DNA from: Dehalococcoidia bacterium
GTDB taxonomy: Bacteria; Chloroflexota; Dehalococcoidia; Dehalococcoidales; W498
DNA length: 64,000 nucleotides
Reading direction: 5' to 3'
NCBI GenBank assembly: GCA_011170285.1
Contig: DUEE01000014.1
Location: 62,001-126,000, forward strand
Position 1 is the stretch's first letter. The number at the start of each line of letters is the position of its first letter. Both the position numbers and the translations under genes were made by a program. The notes beneath the pieces are model-generated. The model did no database searches and was not told where the DNA came from. It saw only the letters and a list, made by a program, of their open reading frames with translations. Shown here piece by piece: positions 44,766-53,005 of this stretch.

Positions 44766-45716
44766 ATGGAACAAAGGCTACGGGATGAGGCTAAGACACT
44801 GCTCGAGCAAGGGAGGGTTGACTATGTTATTGGCTTTGAACCGGGAAGCCTGAAATTAACTACTACCCCTTTAATAACCAATAACAAGGATGATGTTAAT
44901 CGCCTGGTAATTAACCCCTTTATAGTGAACAATCTTAGTGTATACCTAACCGAGGTTAAGGGACGGGTCGGTATTGTAGCTAAGGGATGTGACAGCCGCT
45001 CTATCGTTAGTCTGATACAGGATAAGCAGGTTGCTAGAGAGGATATAATAATTATAGGCATTCCCTGTCCTGGGTTGATTGACCTAAAGAAGGTAGAGCG
45101 CTTGCTGGGTAAGGATAGGGATGAACTGGATGATATTACCAGGGATGGGGATAGGGTAGTAATAACGGTTGACGGGCAGAGAAAGGAGTTTCCCATTACT
45201 GAAGTCCTTTACGATAACTGTCTCGGCTGTGAGTTTCCCACCCCTCAAGAGTATGATATCCTTCTTGGTGAATCCACTCCCTTAGTTACTGATTTGGCGG
45301 CTAGCCGACAAAAGATAGAAATGCTGGAAAGGATGTCTCGGCAGCAGAGGTGGGAGTTCTGGGAAGAGGAATTTAGCCGTTGTATCAGGTGTTATGCTTG
45401 CCGAAATGTATGCCCGGCTTGTTTTTGTGAGCGGTGTTTTGTTGAGGAGTCTGAGCCACAGTGGGTGCTGCCAGTGCCACGATGGCAGGATAACCTTATC
45501 TTTCAGGTGGTCAGAAATGTTCATGTAGCTGGGAGGTGCACTGACTGTGGTGAATGTGAACGCGCTTGCCCAGTGAATATCCCATTAAGAAGCCTATCTA
45601 AAAAGACATATGACCTGGTGGACGAGCTGTTTCACTATACATCAGGAATAGACAAAAACGCACCACCGCTTATGACTGCTTATGAGTATACAGATACCCA
45701 AGATTTTATCAGGTAA
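44766..45716 (+). CDS. 4Fe-4S dicluster protein, FlxC-like / F420-hydrogenase beta-related
   Basis: Fe-S protein of 316 residues (the track start at 44736 lies inside the preceding gene). The N-terminal half resembles FrhB/FdhB-type flavoproteins ('GRVGIVAKGCDSRSIVSLIQD', 'IIIGIPCPGLIDLKKV', 'YDNCLGCEFPTPQEYD'). The C-terminal half has two ferredoxin clusters, 'CIRCYACRNVCPACFCERCF' and 'CTDCGECERACPVNIP'. It should relay electrons between the flavin subunit and HdrABC. No strong ribosome binding site is visible; translation may be coupled to flxD. Confidence 0.8.
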   Translation: MEQRLRDEAKTLLEQGRVDYVIGFEPGSLKLTTTPLITNNKDDVNRLVINPFIVNNLSVYLTEVKGRVGIVAKGCDSRSIVSLIQDKQVAREDIIIIGIPCPGLIDLKKVERLLGKDRDELDDITRDGDRVVITVDGQRKEFPITEVLYDNCLGCEFPTPQEYDILLGESTPLVTDLAASRQKIEMLERMSRQQRWEFWEEEFSRCIRCYACRNVCPACFCERCFVEESEPQWVLPVPRWQDNLIFQVVRNVHVAGRCTDCGECERACPVNIPLRSLSKKTYDLVDELFHYTSGIDKNAPPLMTAYEYTDTQDFIR

Positions 45717-45824
45717 TGGGGAAGTTTGAAGGAGAGGGAGCAGACTCGCCTTGCGTAGCTCGACAGAGTCGCAGTCGGGTGACCTTTGGCTCGACTCGGA
45801 GAGGGGATAAAGGGGGTGAGGTAG
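45717..45824. other. intergenic segment between flxC- and flxB-like genes, GC-rich and hairpin-prone
   Basis: Contains repeated GTCG/CGAC words (CTCGACAGAGTCG, AGTCGGG, GGCTCGACTCGG), unlike the tight spacing elsewhere in this operon. It looks like a small intergenic repeat insertion. A GGGGGTGAGG ribosome-binding-like stretch (45812-45821) ends it, followed by TAG ATA AAC AAG. Confidence 0.4.
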
Positions 45825-45923
45825 ATAAACAAGCCCAAGAAAATAAACAAAGGGGAGATAGAGGGACTCCTCAATAAGTGGAGCCAAGAGTTTACTGTAT
45901 TTGTCCCATCGCAAGAAAATGGG

Positions 45924-46865
45924 GTGGCAATGCTGGCTAAGTGGGGTGGCAAGGATACCAGCTTTTTGGATTGGTACCGGAATACAATCACGCCAGCCAA
46001 GGCTAACTTCTTCCCACCTATGGAGGAAATGTTTAGCTTCCGAAAAGATAGGGAAGGCTACCGTATAGAATTACCACCCTCAGACGAAGGCAAGCAATTG
46101 ATTTTTGGCATTCGCCCCTGTGATGCCAGAGCCCTAGCTATACTGGATATGACCTTTAAGGATGCCTATGAAGACCCTTATTACCTTTCTAAGAGGAATA
46201 ACGCAGTACTGATCGGGCTTGGGTGCATTAAACCCTATGATAGCTGCTTTTGTACTTCACTAGGCATCAGTCCAGCCGAATCAACCGATGTTGACTTGAT
46301 GCTTACTGATATTGGTGACCAGTTCTTGATTGAAGAGATTACTCAGAAAGGTAAAGAACTAATTGCCAGAGCCAGCGGAGTAGAAGATGCAACTGAAGCC
46401 GATGAAGCTAGAGCTAAAGAAGCAAAAGAATCATCCTATAATAAGGTAGCCAGAAAAATAGAAACCGAGGACATCAAGGAGAAGCTGTTGCCCAACTTTG
46501 ACAATCAAGACTACTGGGAGAGAGTAGCGGCTAAGTGCCTGAGTTGTGGTATTTGCACCTTCCTTTGTCCCACTTGTTTTTGCTTTGATATTAGTGATGA
46601 GCTGGTTAAAAATCAGGGCGAAAGATTTAGGTGCTGGGATAGCTGTGCCTTTCCCATCTATACCAAGATGCCGATGGAAAACCCCAGGGTGGAGAAGTGG
46701 CGGCGGGTGAGACAGAGGGTATATCATAAATATCAATTCTACCCTATGAATTTTGGCGTTATAGCTTGCACCGGCTGTGGGAGATGTATTCGCCAATGCC
46801 CGGTGAACTGGGATATTACCCAGGCGCTAAATAGCCTGCCAGCCAAGGTAAAAGCGGAAAACTAA
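45924..46865 (+). CDS. 4Fe-4S dicluster protein, FlxB-like (sulfhydrogenase beta / AsrA-related)
   Basis: Fe-S subunit of 313 residues from the first standard start (GTG 45924). 'IFGIRPCDARALAILDMTF', 'IGLGCIKPYDSCFCTSLG' and the clusters 'CLSCGICTFLCPTCFCFD' and 'CTGCGRCIRQCPVNWDI' match the HydB/AsrA-type ferredoxin family. The reading frame stays open and protein-like for 33 codons upstream ('NKGEIEGLLNKWSQEFTVF'), so the true N terminus is probably near 45822-45825, where TAG ATA replaces an expected TTG or ATG. FlxA follows after 1 base. It should carry electrons from FlxA towards HdrA. Confidence 0.82.
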   Translation: MAMLAKWGGKDTSFLDWYRNTITPAKANFFPPMEEMFSFRKDREGYRIELPPSDEGKQLIFGIRPCDARALAILDMTFKDAYEDPYYLSKRNNAVLIGLGCIKPYDSCFCTSLGISPAESTDVDLMLTDIGDQFLIEEITQKGKELIARASGVEDATEADEARAKEAKESSYNKVARKIETEDIKEKLLPNFDNQDYWERVAAKCLSCGICTFLCPTCFCFDISDELVKNQGERFRCWDSCAFPIYTKMPMENPRVEKWRRVRQRVYHKYQFYPMNFGVIACTGCGRCIRQCPVNWDITQALNSLPAKVKAEN

Positions 46866-46866
46866 A

Positions 46867-47748
46867 ATGACAATTACCGATATCAGCCATAGAAGAAGAT
46901 ATCTTAATAGGGGTAATATCTATCTGCCCCATATAGCGATAATCGAGAAGATAATAGATGAAACCCCCGGTGAGAGGGCTATCAGAACCTTTCATTTCAA
47001 TTTTAAGGATGAGAAGCTGAGGGAAGAGTTCACCTTTGAATCAGGCCAATTTGCCGAATATTCTATTTTTGGTATAGGTGAAGCCCCCTTTTGTATTTCC
47101 TCCAGCCCGACTAGAAGCGACCACCTAGAGTTCGCTGTACTACGGTTAGGCAAGGTAACCAATGCCCTGCACCGGCTCAGTGTTGGTGCTGAAATAGGCT
47201 TCAGGGGACCTTATGGCAACAGCTTTCCCCTGGATTTGTTACAGGAGAAGAACCTGATATTTGTTGCCGGTGGCATCGGCTTAGCTCCACTGAGGTCTCT
47301 AATCTGGAATGTCATAGACAACAGAGATAAATACGAAAACATAGATATTATCTATGGGGCTCGCAGCCCATCTGACCTGTGTTTCAAATATGACCTGGAT
47401 GACTGGGACAAGAATAAAACGGTAAATATGGTAACTACTGTTGATAGAGGAGATGAGACTTGGATGGGGAGAGTTGGTTTTGTTCCTGCGGTATTAGAGC
47501 AAGTGGCTCCTTCAGCCAGCAATACTGTAGCTATCGTTTGTGGACCACCGATTATGATAAGGTTTACCTTCCCTGTACTGGAAAAATTGGGTTTCACCCC
47601 GGAACAAATGATAACTACCTTAGAAAAGAGAATGAAGTGCGGTATCGGCAAGTGCGGGCGGTGCAATATTGGTAATCTATATGTCTGCCGTGATGGTCCG
47701 GTGTTCTCCTATGCCCAGATTAAGAGCTTCATCTCTAGCGAATATTAG
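46867..47748 (+). CDS. FAD/NAD(P)-binding oxidoreductase, FlxA-like (sulfhydrogenase gamma / PyrK-related)
   Basis: NADH-oxidising flavoprotein of 293 residues. The FAD domain has 'SGQFAEYSIFGIGEAPFCISSSP'. The NAD domain has 'LIFVAGGIGLAPLRSLIW' and 'DIIYGARSPSDLCFK', with 'VAIVCGPPIMIRF' near the end. The C terminus binds a [2Fe-2S] cluster through four cysteines in 'KCGIGKCGRCNIGNLYVC'. It is the NAD(H)-interacting entry point of a FlxABCD-HdrABC bifurcating complex. It is the last gene of the operon and convergent with hdrA across a hairpin. Confidence 0.88.
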   Translation: MTITDISHRRRYLNRGNIYLPHIAIIEKIIDETPGERAIRTFHFNFKDEKLREEFTFESGQFAEYSIFGIGEAPFCISSSPTRSDHLEFAVLRLGKVTNALHRLSVGAEIGFRGPYGNSFPLDLLQEKNLIFVAGGIGLAPLRSLIWNVIDNRDKYENIDIIYGARSPSDLCFKYDLDDWDKNKTVNMVTTVDRGDETWMGRVGFVPAVLEQVAPSASNTVAIVCGPPIMIRFTFPVLEKLGFTPEQMITTLEKRMKCGIGKCGRCNIGNLYVCRDGPVFSYAQIKSFISSEY

Positions 47749-47770
47749 AGTACAGCCGTACTCTTATTCT
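47747..47770. terminator. bidirectional terminator between flxA-like and hdrA
   Basis: AGAGTAC-AGCC-GTACTCT (perfect 7-bp stem, 4-base loop) is followed by TATTCTCC on the plus strand and preceded by an AT-rich stretch that serves the minus strand. It lies at a convergent junction. Confidence 0.5.
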
Positions 47771-47774
47771 CCAA

Positions 47775-49733
47775 CTATACCAGCATGCCTTCCATTTGAG
47801 CAACAATTTGCTCATTAGTAAAGTGATTAAGGGTTATAGCGTCACTGGGACAACCGCTGACACAGGCGCCACAGCCCTTACATAGAGCCTCGTTAACCCG
47901 ACACACTTCCTTCTCCTCCTCAAAAGAAATAGCCCCAAAGGGACAAACGAGTTTACAGGTCTGGCATCCAGAGCAGATACTTTCATTAATAACGGCAGTA
48001 GCTGCCTCAATCTCTACCCTTCCTTTGCTTATCATAGCCAGAGCCTCAGCCGCCGCTGCTGATGCCTGAGCCACAGTATCAGGAATATCCTTGGGACTCT
48101 GACAGCAGCCAGCCACAAATATTCCGTCAGTCATGGTAGCTACCGGATCCAGCTTGGGATGTCTCTCGAGGAAAAAGCCATCGGCACTGCGACTGATATT
48201 AAATAGTCGGGCAACAGCCTCAGCATCTGGTTGCGGCTCAAGAGCAACACTTAGAATAATCATGTCCACCGGCAGGCGGCGCTGCCTGCCGATTAAGGTA
48301 TCCTCAAATTGAATAATGAGATTACCTTCTTCTTCAGGCTTTTCGGCTATGTTGGTTATTTCTGCTGGGCGACCTCGGATAAAAATAGCCCCTTCATTAA
48401 GAACCCGATTGTAGAATTCCTCATAGCCTTTACCAAAGCTCCTAATATCAATATAGAATTCATAGACCTCAGCCGCGGTATGCTCCTTTATCAGGTGGGC
48501 AAGCTTCATAGAATACATACAGCAGACTCGGGAGCAATACTCGTGATACTTCTCATCTCTACTGCCGACACAGTGGATAATACCAATACTCTCCGGATGT
48601 GAGCCGTCTTTAAGCACGATTTCGCCATCGGTCGGTCCGGCTGAATTAACCATTCTTTCAAACTCAAGGCTGGTGATAACATTATCAAATCGCTTGTAGC
48701 CATATTGATAGATAGGAGTAGGGTCAAAGACATTAAAACCAGTGGCTAAAATTATGGCGCCAACCTCTACCTCAATAATCTGGTCTTCCTGCTCGAAATC
48801 AATAGCCTTTGCCTCACAAATCTTCTCGCAGAGACGACATTTACCCTTTAGGAAGTAGATACAGTGCTCTTTATCAATGACCGGTATATTGGGCACTGCC
48901 TGGGGGAAGGGAGTGTAAATAGCCTTTCTCTTGCCTATACCGGCATCAAACTCACTGTCAACCTTCGACGGGCACTTGGTTTGGCATAAGCCACAGCCAG
49001 TGCACTTATCCTCATCAACATACCTTGCTCTCTTCTTGATTTTAACCTTGAAATTCCCGATATAGCCTGAAACCTCCTCGACCTCACTATAGGTCATTAG
49101 CTCAATATAGGGATGAGAGCCGACCATGGTCATCTTCGGAGTGAGAATACAGGCTGAGCAATCCAGGGTAGGGAATGTCTTATCCAACTGAGCCATGTGC
49201 CCTCCGATACTGGGCTCCTTCTCCACTAAATAGACCTTGTGCTCAGAATCAGCAATTTTTAACGCTGCCTGAATACCAGCAATACCTCCACCTACCACCA
49301 GAGTATCCGCATTAACCGTAACTTCCCTACTCTGCAAAGGCTGGTGATAATAAACTCGCCTTACCGCAGCGCTGACTAATGCCTTAGCCTTCTCAGTAGC
49401 TTCCTGTTTATCCTCGGTTACCCATGAGCAGTGCTCGCGAATATTTGCCATCTCAAATAGATACTGGTTTACCCCTACCTCATGACAGGCACGGCGAAAG
49501 GTAGTCTCGTGCATCGTTGGTGAGCAGGAGGCAACAACTACACGATTAAGCCCCAATTCTCTAATATCCTTCTTAATTAACTCCTGCCCCGGGTCAGAAC
49601 ACATAAACTTATAATCACGAGACACCACTACCGAATCCAAATCCTGGGCAAATCGGGCTACCTCTTCTACATTAACGGTGCTAGCAATGTTGCTCCCACA
49701 GTGACAGACATATACCCCAATTCTAGGCTCCAC
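47775..49733 (-). CDS. hdrA: heterodisulfide reductase subunit A-like flavoprotein
   Basis: Bifurcating FAD/Fe-S subunit. GTG at 49733, 6 bases after GGGAG, gives the typical 'MEPRIGVYVCHCGSNI' and 652 residues; the track's TTG is 6 bases too early. The FAD motif is 'TLVVGGGIAGIQAALKIA' with 'GGHMAQLDKTFPTLDCSACILTPKM'. The inserted clusters include 'CTGCGLCQTKCP' and 'CRLCEKICEAKA'; the C-terminal ones are 'CSGCQTCKLVCPFGA' and 'CKGCGACVSGCPSDA'. In known complexes its FAD splits electrons between ferredoxin and HdrB. It overlaps hdrB. Confidence 0.95.
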   Translation of the reverse strand: MEPRIGVYVCHCGSNIASTVNVEEVARFAQDLDSVVVSRDYKFMCSDPGQELIKKDIRELGLNRVVVASCSPTMHETTFRRACHEVGVNQYLFEMANIREHCSWVTEDKQEATEKAKALVSAAVRRVYYHQPLQSREVTVNADTLVVGGGIAGIQAALKIADSEHKVYLVEKEPSIGGHMAQLDKTFPTLDCSACILTPKMTMVGSHPYIELMTYSEVEEVSGYIGNFKVKIKKRARYVDEDKCTGCGLCQTKCPSKVDSEFDAGIGKRKAIYTPFPQAVPNIPVIDKEHCIYFLKGKCRLCEKICEAKAIDFEQEDQIIEVEVGAIILATGFNVFDPTPIYQYGYKRFDNVITSLEFERMVNSAGPTDGEIVLKDGSHPESIGIIHCVGSRDEKYHEYCSRVCCMYSMKLAHLIKEHTAAEVYEFYIDIRSFGKGYEEFYNRVLNEGAIFIRGRPAEITNIAEKPEEEGNLIIQFEDTLIGRQRRLPVDMIILSVALEPQPDAEAVARLFNISRSADGFFLERHPKLDPVATMTDGIFVAGCCQSPKDIPDTVAQASAAAAEALAMISKGRVEIEAATAVINESICSGCQTCKLVCPFGAISFEEEKEVCRVNEALCKGCGACVSGCPSDAITLNHFTNEQIVAQMEGMLV

Positions 49734-50622
49734 TCTCAACTCCCTGCTTTACCTTGTATATATAATCCAGCATTTTGCTTGGTGAGACTATATTTGTGTT
49801 TAATCCCAGTGATATGGGGTCAATCCCCAAAGCAATGCCAATTAATTGACTGGTGAATAAAACGGGCAAGTTATAATGAGCCTTGAATTTACTATTTACC
49901 CTACTCTGATAGGCGTCAAGGTTTGTCTGGCACAGCGGACAGGGTGTAATGATGCACTGAGCACCATTCTCCACAGCATTCTCTAGTAATTTACGGATTA
50001 GGCCTAGAGCCAGCCCCTCTTCAGAGATGATTAAAGAGCCACCACAGCAGCGATTCTTTAATGGGTAGGGCACAGCCTCGCCGCCAAGGCTATTCACCAG
50101 AATATCTAGGGACTGAGGAAACTCAGGGTCATCAAAGCCATAATCAGGGCGAACCATCTGGCAGCCGTAGTAGGGGGCTACCTTAAGTCCGTTGAGTGAT
50201 CGCTTAACTTTGGAGGTAATAACCTCAGGGGTAACTTCATTAAATACAACTTCTATTAAGTGCCTTACTCGAACCTCACCGTGATACTCCAAATTAATAA
50301 TAGCCAAAGCTTCATTTACCTCTCCCATTAGCTGAGGGTGCTGTTTTAAGCGTAAATTCGCCCCATATAAGGTCACAAAGCAGGAACTGCAAGGCGTTAC
50401 CATGTCCAGCCCGGTTTTCTCAGCCAGAGCCAGGTTGCGAGCTGCTACCAAAATAGCCTCTCGTTCGCTTAGTGAGCCATATGGAGTTGAGCCACAGCAT
50501 GTCCAGTTCTCCAACTCAATTAACTCCATATCCAAAGTTTTGGCTATAGCCTGAACCGAGAGACCGAGACCTTTGGCTGTAGCCTCAGATGAACAACCAG
50601 GGAAATATGAATAGTTTTTCAC
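49723..50622 (-). CDS. hdrB: heterodisulfide reductase subunit B-like CCG protein
   Basis: Catalytic subunit with two CCG domains holding noncubane [4Fe-4S] clusters. It is 299 residues long, with a GTG start overlapping the hdrC stop. 'YFPGCSSEA', 'ENWTCCGSTPYG' and 'TPCSSCFVTLYGANLRLK' form the first domain. 'PYYGCQMVRPDYGFDDPEFP', 'LKNRCCGGSLIISEEG' and 'ITPCPLCQTNLDAYQ' form the second. In methanogens it reduces CoM-S-S-CoB; in bacteria the disulfide is unknown (DsrC-type or small-molecule). Confidence 0.95.
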   Translation of the reverse strand: MKNYSYFPGCSSEATAKGLGLSVQAIAKTLDMELIELENWTCCGSTPYGSLSEREAILVAARNLALAEKTGLDMVTPCSSCFVTLYGANLRLKQHPQLMGEVNEALAIINLEYHGEVRVRHLIEVVFNEVTPEVITSKVKRSLNGLKVAPYYGCQMVRPDYGFDDPEFPQSLDILVNSLGGEAVPYPLKNRCCGGSLIISEEGLALGLIRKLLENAVENGAQCIITPCPLCQTNLDAYQSRVNSKFKAHYNLPVLFTSQLIGIALGIDPISLGLNTNIVSPSKMLDYIYKVKQGVESGA

Positions 50623-51164
50623 TCACTACCTCTAATCTCTGCGAACTTTTGTATGAGCTTGGATAAATCCTCTTTACCTTTAACCCTCTTTGGTATTAAC
50701 GGCATACGATGGCGCAGGAATAGCTTCAAGCCTACAGGTAGCATCTTGAGTGCCGCTAAGGGGTTAGTTGTCATATAGTACCTGAACATCATGCCAAGCT
50801 CATGGACTCGCCCATTACCCTTGATGGAGCTAACAAAACTCCGATACATAGCCGGAGTGCGGGTTCCTTTAACTCTAAAGCCTTGCTGATTTGCCAAGCA
50901 TTCTAAAGTATGAGCTATCTCAGTTGGTTTGATTCCTCGTGGACAGCGCACTGTGCACATATAGCAAGAGAGGCAATACCACATAGAGTTACTGGATAAT
51001 ACCTCATTTCGCATCCCGGCTCGAATCATAGCGATAATCTCACGTGGTGGGTATTCCATTTCATTAGCTACAGGACAAGAGCCGGTGCATACACCACATT
51101 GAATGCAAGCTCGAATATTCTCACCACCAGGGGTAGCCACAACCTCATCTACAAAGCTCTTCAT
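50619..51164 (-). CDS. hdrC: heterodisulfide reductase subunit C-like ferredoxin
   Basis: The 181-residue electron relay between HdrA and HdrB. Two [4Fe-4S] motifs, 'CIQCGVCTGSCPVANEMEYPP' region and 'CLSCYMCTVRCPRGI', are followed by helical 'MMFRYYMTTNPLAALKMLP'. It is the first gene of hdrCBA, with a promoter only a few bases upstream of the ATG. It is divergent from surE. Confidence 0.94.
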   Translation of the reverse strand: MKSFVDEVVATPGGENIRACIQCGVCTGSCPVANEMEYPPREIIAMIRAGMRNEVLSSNSMWYCLSCYMCTVRCPRGIKPTEIAHTLECLANQQGFRVKGTRTPAMYRSFVSSIKGNGRVHELGMMFRYYMTTNPLAALKMLPVGLKLFLRHRMPLIPKRVKGKEDLSKLIQKFAEIRGSE

Positions 51165-51174
51165 ATCAACCCAA

Positions 51175-51203
51175 ATGTTATCACAAACCTATGTGCTCGG
51201 CAA
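51175..51203 (-). promoter_or_regulatory. hdrCBA promoter (near-leaderless)
   Basis: Minus strand: TTGCCG, 17 bases, TAACAT with extended TGA. The predicted start is about 4 bases before the hdrC ATG. Confidence 0.5.
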
Positions 51204-51216
51204 GGTTCCCCCTTAT

Positions 51217-51246
51217 TTGCCTTTACTATCTCTGCCGTGATAAACT
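51217..51246 (+). promoter_or_regulatory. surE promoter
   Basis: TTGCCT, 18 bases, TAAACT with extended TGA. The start would be about 20 nt before the surE ATG, leaving room for its AAAGGA site. Confidence 0.5.
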
Positions 51247-51272
51247 GTAAGGTTGAAATCAAAGGATTTTAT

Positions 51273-52052
51273 ATGAGAATACTAGTAACTAATGATGATG
51301 GTATATTTGCCCAAGGGCTATGGATTCTGGTCAAGGAGCTAAAGAACATTGCCCAGGTGATAGTTGTAGCCCCAGATAGAGAGCAGAGTGCCATAGGCAC
51401 CGCAGTTACCCTAAATCGACCGCTAAGAGCACAAAGAGTGATGCCTATGGTGCCAGAAATAGAAACCTACTCAGTAGAGGGCACCCCGGCTGATAGTGTT
51501 ATCATGGCTTTAGGTGAGCTGGCTGGAAACAAGATAGACCTGGTTATTTCAGGTATTAACCATGGAGTAAATCTGGGTGACGATGTATTTATCTCAGGAA
51601 CGGTGGGGGCTGCTCTACAGGGTTATCTGCGTGGTTTTCCCTCCCTTGCCATATCAGTAGATGCCGGGGACAACCTCCACTTGGATAATGCGGCTAAATT
51701 AGTCTCACTGGTAGCTAAAAAGATTGACTCTGGTGCGCTGCCTGTGAATATTCTCCTTAATATAAATTTGCCCAGTTTGTCTCTAGCCGAAATCAGAGGG
51801 GCAAAGATTACCCGCTTAGCCGGCGAAAGTCATATTAACTCAGTTGAGGAAAGGCATGATGGCAGACGTAGATACTACTGGCTAATCCGTGACAGAATAA
51901 ACAAAAATACGAGTAAGAAAACAGATATATGGGCAATCGAGCAAGGTAATATCTCTATCACTCCCCTGCATACTAATTTGTCTAGTAAGTCTTCATCCCC
52001 TATCAGGGCTAGCGTATGCTCTGACCTCCTTCACCAGTTACGCAAATGCTAG
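51273..52052 (+). CDS. surE: 5'/3'-nucleotidase SurE
   Basis: Metal-dependent survival nucleotidase. The track start (51099) reads through hdrC antisense. The ATG at 51273 (AAAGGA 7 bases before) gives 259 residues starting 'MRILVTNDDGIFAQGLWIL' with the metal-binding NDDG. 'VVAPDREQSAIGTAVTLNRPLRA' and 'LVISGINHGVNLGDDVFISGTVGAA' complete the active site. It lies 74 bp upstream of rpmH. Confidence 0.95.
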   Translation: MRILVTNDDGIFAQGLWILVKELKNIAQVIVVAPDREQSAIGTAVTLNRPLRAQRVMPMVPEIETYSVEGTPADSVIMALGELAGNKIDLVISGINHGVNLGDDVFISGTVGAALQGYLRGFPSLAISVDAGDNLHLDNAAKLVSLVAKKIDSGALPVNILLNINLPSLSLAEIRGAKITRLAGESHINSVEERHDGRRRYYWLIRDRINKNTSKKTDIWAIEQGNISITPLHTNLSSKSSSPIRASVCSDLLHQLRKC

Positions 52053-52126
52053 ATGGTTAGAAAAAAGTGAAATAGCACTAAATAGGCTAGGTGAGTGCCA
52101 TAGATTGACATTGGAAAGGGGTTAGA

Positions 52127-52267
52127 ATGCCAAAAAGGACTTATCAGCCGAAGAGAATTCCAAGAAAGCGAGAGCATGGCTTTCTGGCGAGAATGAGCAC
52201 CCGGAGTGGACGGAATGTGTTAAAAGCAAGGCGACTCAAGGGACGCAAGAGATTGACCGTAGTATGA
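52127..52267 (+). CDS. rpmH: 50S ribosomal protein L34
   Basis: Missed by the ORF track because it has only 46 residues: '[19 protein letters not shown]' then '[21 protein letters not shown]'. AAAGGGG precedes the ATG by 6 bases. It is followed by rnpA, yidD, yidC and jag, the usual cluster near chromosome origins, although no dnaA or DnaA-box cluster is in the window. Confidence 0.95.
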   Translation: MPKRTYQPKRIPRKREHGFLARMSTRSGRNVLKARRLKGRKRLTVV

Positions 52268-52316
52268 AACAAGAAGCACCGTGGTGAGGTTATTTGTTAA
52301 CCCCGAAATAGCTTGT

Positions 52317-52337
52317 CCCGTAAAAACGATTTACGGG
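52317..52337 (+). other. perfect hairpin between rpmH and rnpA
   Basis: CCCGTAAA-AACGA-TTTACGGG: 8 perfect base pairs and a 5-base loop, flanked by AGC/GCT that can extend the stem past a bulge. There is no U tract, so it is not a standard terminator; it may be an mRNA processing or stability element. Confidence 0.4.
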
Positions 52338-52393
52338 GCTTGGTTATGGGTTCAACCTCATTCCTCTGTATAATTCGTCTTTTCAATTTTGCC

Positions 52394-52423
52394 TTGATAA
52401 ATAGCCACTTTATTAGTTATTAT
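52394..52423 (+). promoter_or_regulatory. possible rnpA promoter
   Basis: TTGATA, 18 bases, TATTAT in an AT-rich stretch 27 bases upstream of the rnpA ATG. Confidence 0.35.
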
Positions 52424-52449
52424 TAGTAAACCGGTTAAGAGTAAGAATA

Positions 52450-52812
52450 ATGCGCCGAGAAGAATATATTACCAAGTCACAACAGTATGCATTGGTTTAT
52501 AATGAAGGTAGCTCATGGGCGAATAGCTTAATAGTGATGAAGGCTTTACCTAACTGGCTTGCCTTAACCAAGTACGGCTTCTCGGTAGGCAAACGAGTGG
52601 GTAAGGCAGTAACCAGAAATAGGGTAAAGCGTTTGCTCCGTGAAATCTTGCGACTAATACCACTTAAGCCGGGATGGGATATTATATTTATTGTTCGTAC
52701 TGGGGCAGCTAACGCCAATTATACTACCCTTAAGAAATCGGTTGAGGCTTTGTTATTTCGAGCTCAATTATTGGCAGAGGAATATGAAGGAATTTGTCTT
52801 AAAGTTAATTAG
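52450..52812 (+). CDS. rnpA: ribonuclease P protein component
   Basis: The 120-residue basic cofactor of RNase P RNA in tRNA 5' processing. The diagnostic motif 'VGKAVTRNRVKRLLREILRL' is near the middle, with 'KYGFSVGKRVG' before it and 'GWDIIFIVRTGAANANYTTLKKSV' after. rpmH is 182 bp upstream, a longer gap than usual. yidD overlaps its end. Confidence 0.94.
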   Translation: MRREEYITKSQQYALVYNEGSSWANSLIVMKALPNWLALTKYGFSVGKRVGKAVTRNRVKRLLREILRLIPLKPGWDIIFIVRTGAANANYTTLKKSVEALLFRAQLLAEEYEGICLKVN

Positions 52813-52993
52813 ACTTTATCAGTTGACACTATCGCAGGTTACGCCACCGTCCTGTCGCTTCACCCCAACTTGCTCTCAATATACCTATGAAGCTATCTCA
52901 AGGTATGGTTTCTCCAAAGGGGTGTGGATGGGGATAAAGCGACTAGCTTGTTGCCATCCCTTACATCCCGGTGGTTATGACCCTGTGCCATAA
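52784..52993 (+). CDS. yidD: membrane protein insertion efficiency factor YidD
   Basis: Start at ATG 52784 ('MKEFVLKLIRLYQLTLSQ'), 69 residues; the longer track ORF begins inside rnpA. 'PSCRFTPTCSQYTYEAISRYGFSKGVWMGIKRLACCHPLHPGGYDPVP' is diagnostic of the family, including its conserved Cys residues. It assists YidC-mediated insertion. It overlaps rnpA by 29 bases. Confidence 0.94.
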   Translation: MKEFVLKLIRLYQLTLSQVTPPSCRFTPTCSQYTYEAISRYGFSKGVWMGIKRLACCHPLHPGGYDPVP

Positions 52994-53005
52994 TAGGGGG
53001 AGTAA

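Noticed and set aside
45642-46000. Antisense ORFs across the flxC-flxB gap
   Set aside because: They run over conserved Fe-S gene sequence, and two overlapping frames have similar length, typical of shadow ORFs.
52105-52110. TTGACA upstream of rpmH
   Set aside because: It lies only 17 bases before the ATG, so a matching -10 would fall inside the coding region.
51165-52449. Replication origin near rpmH-rnpA
   Set aside because: No dnaA gene and no cluster of TTATCCACA-type boxes could be seen.
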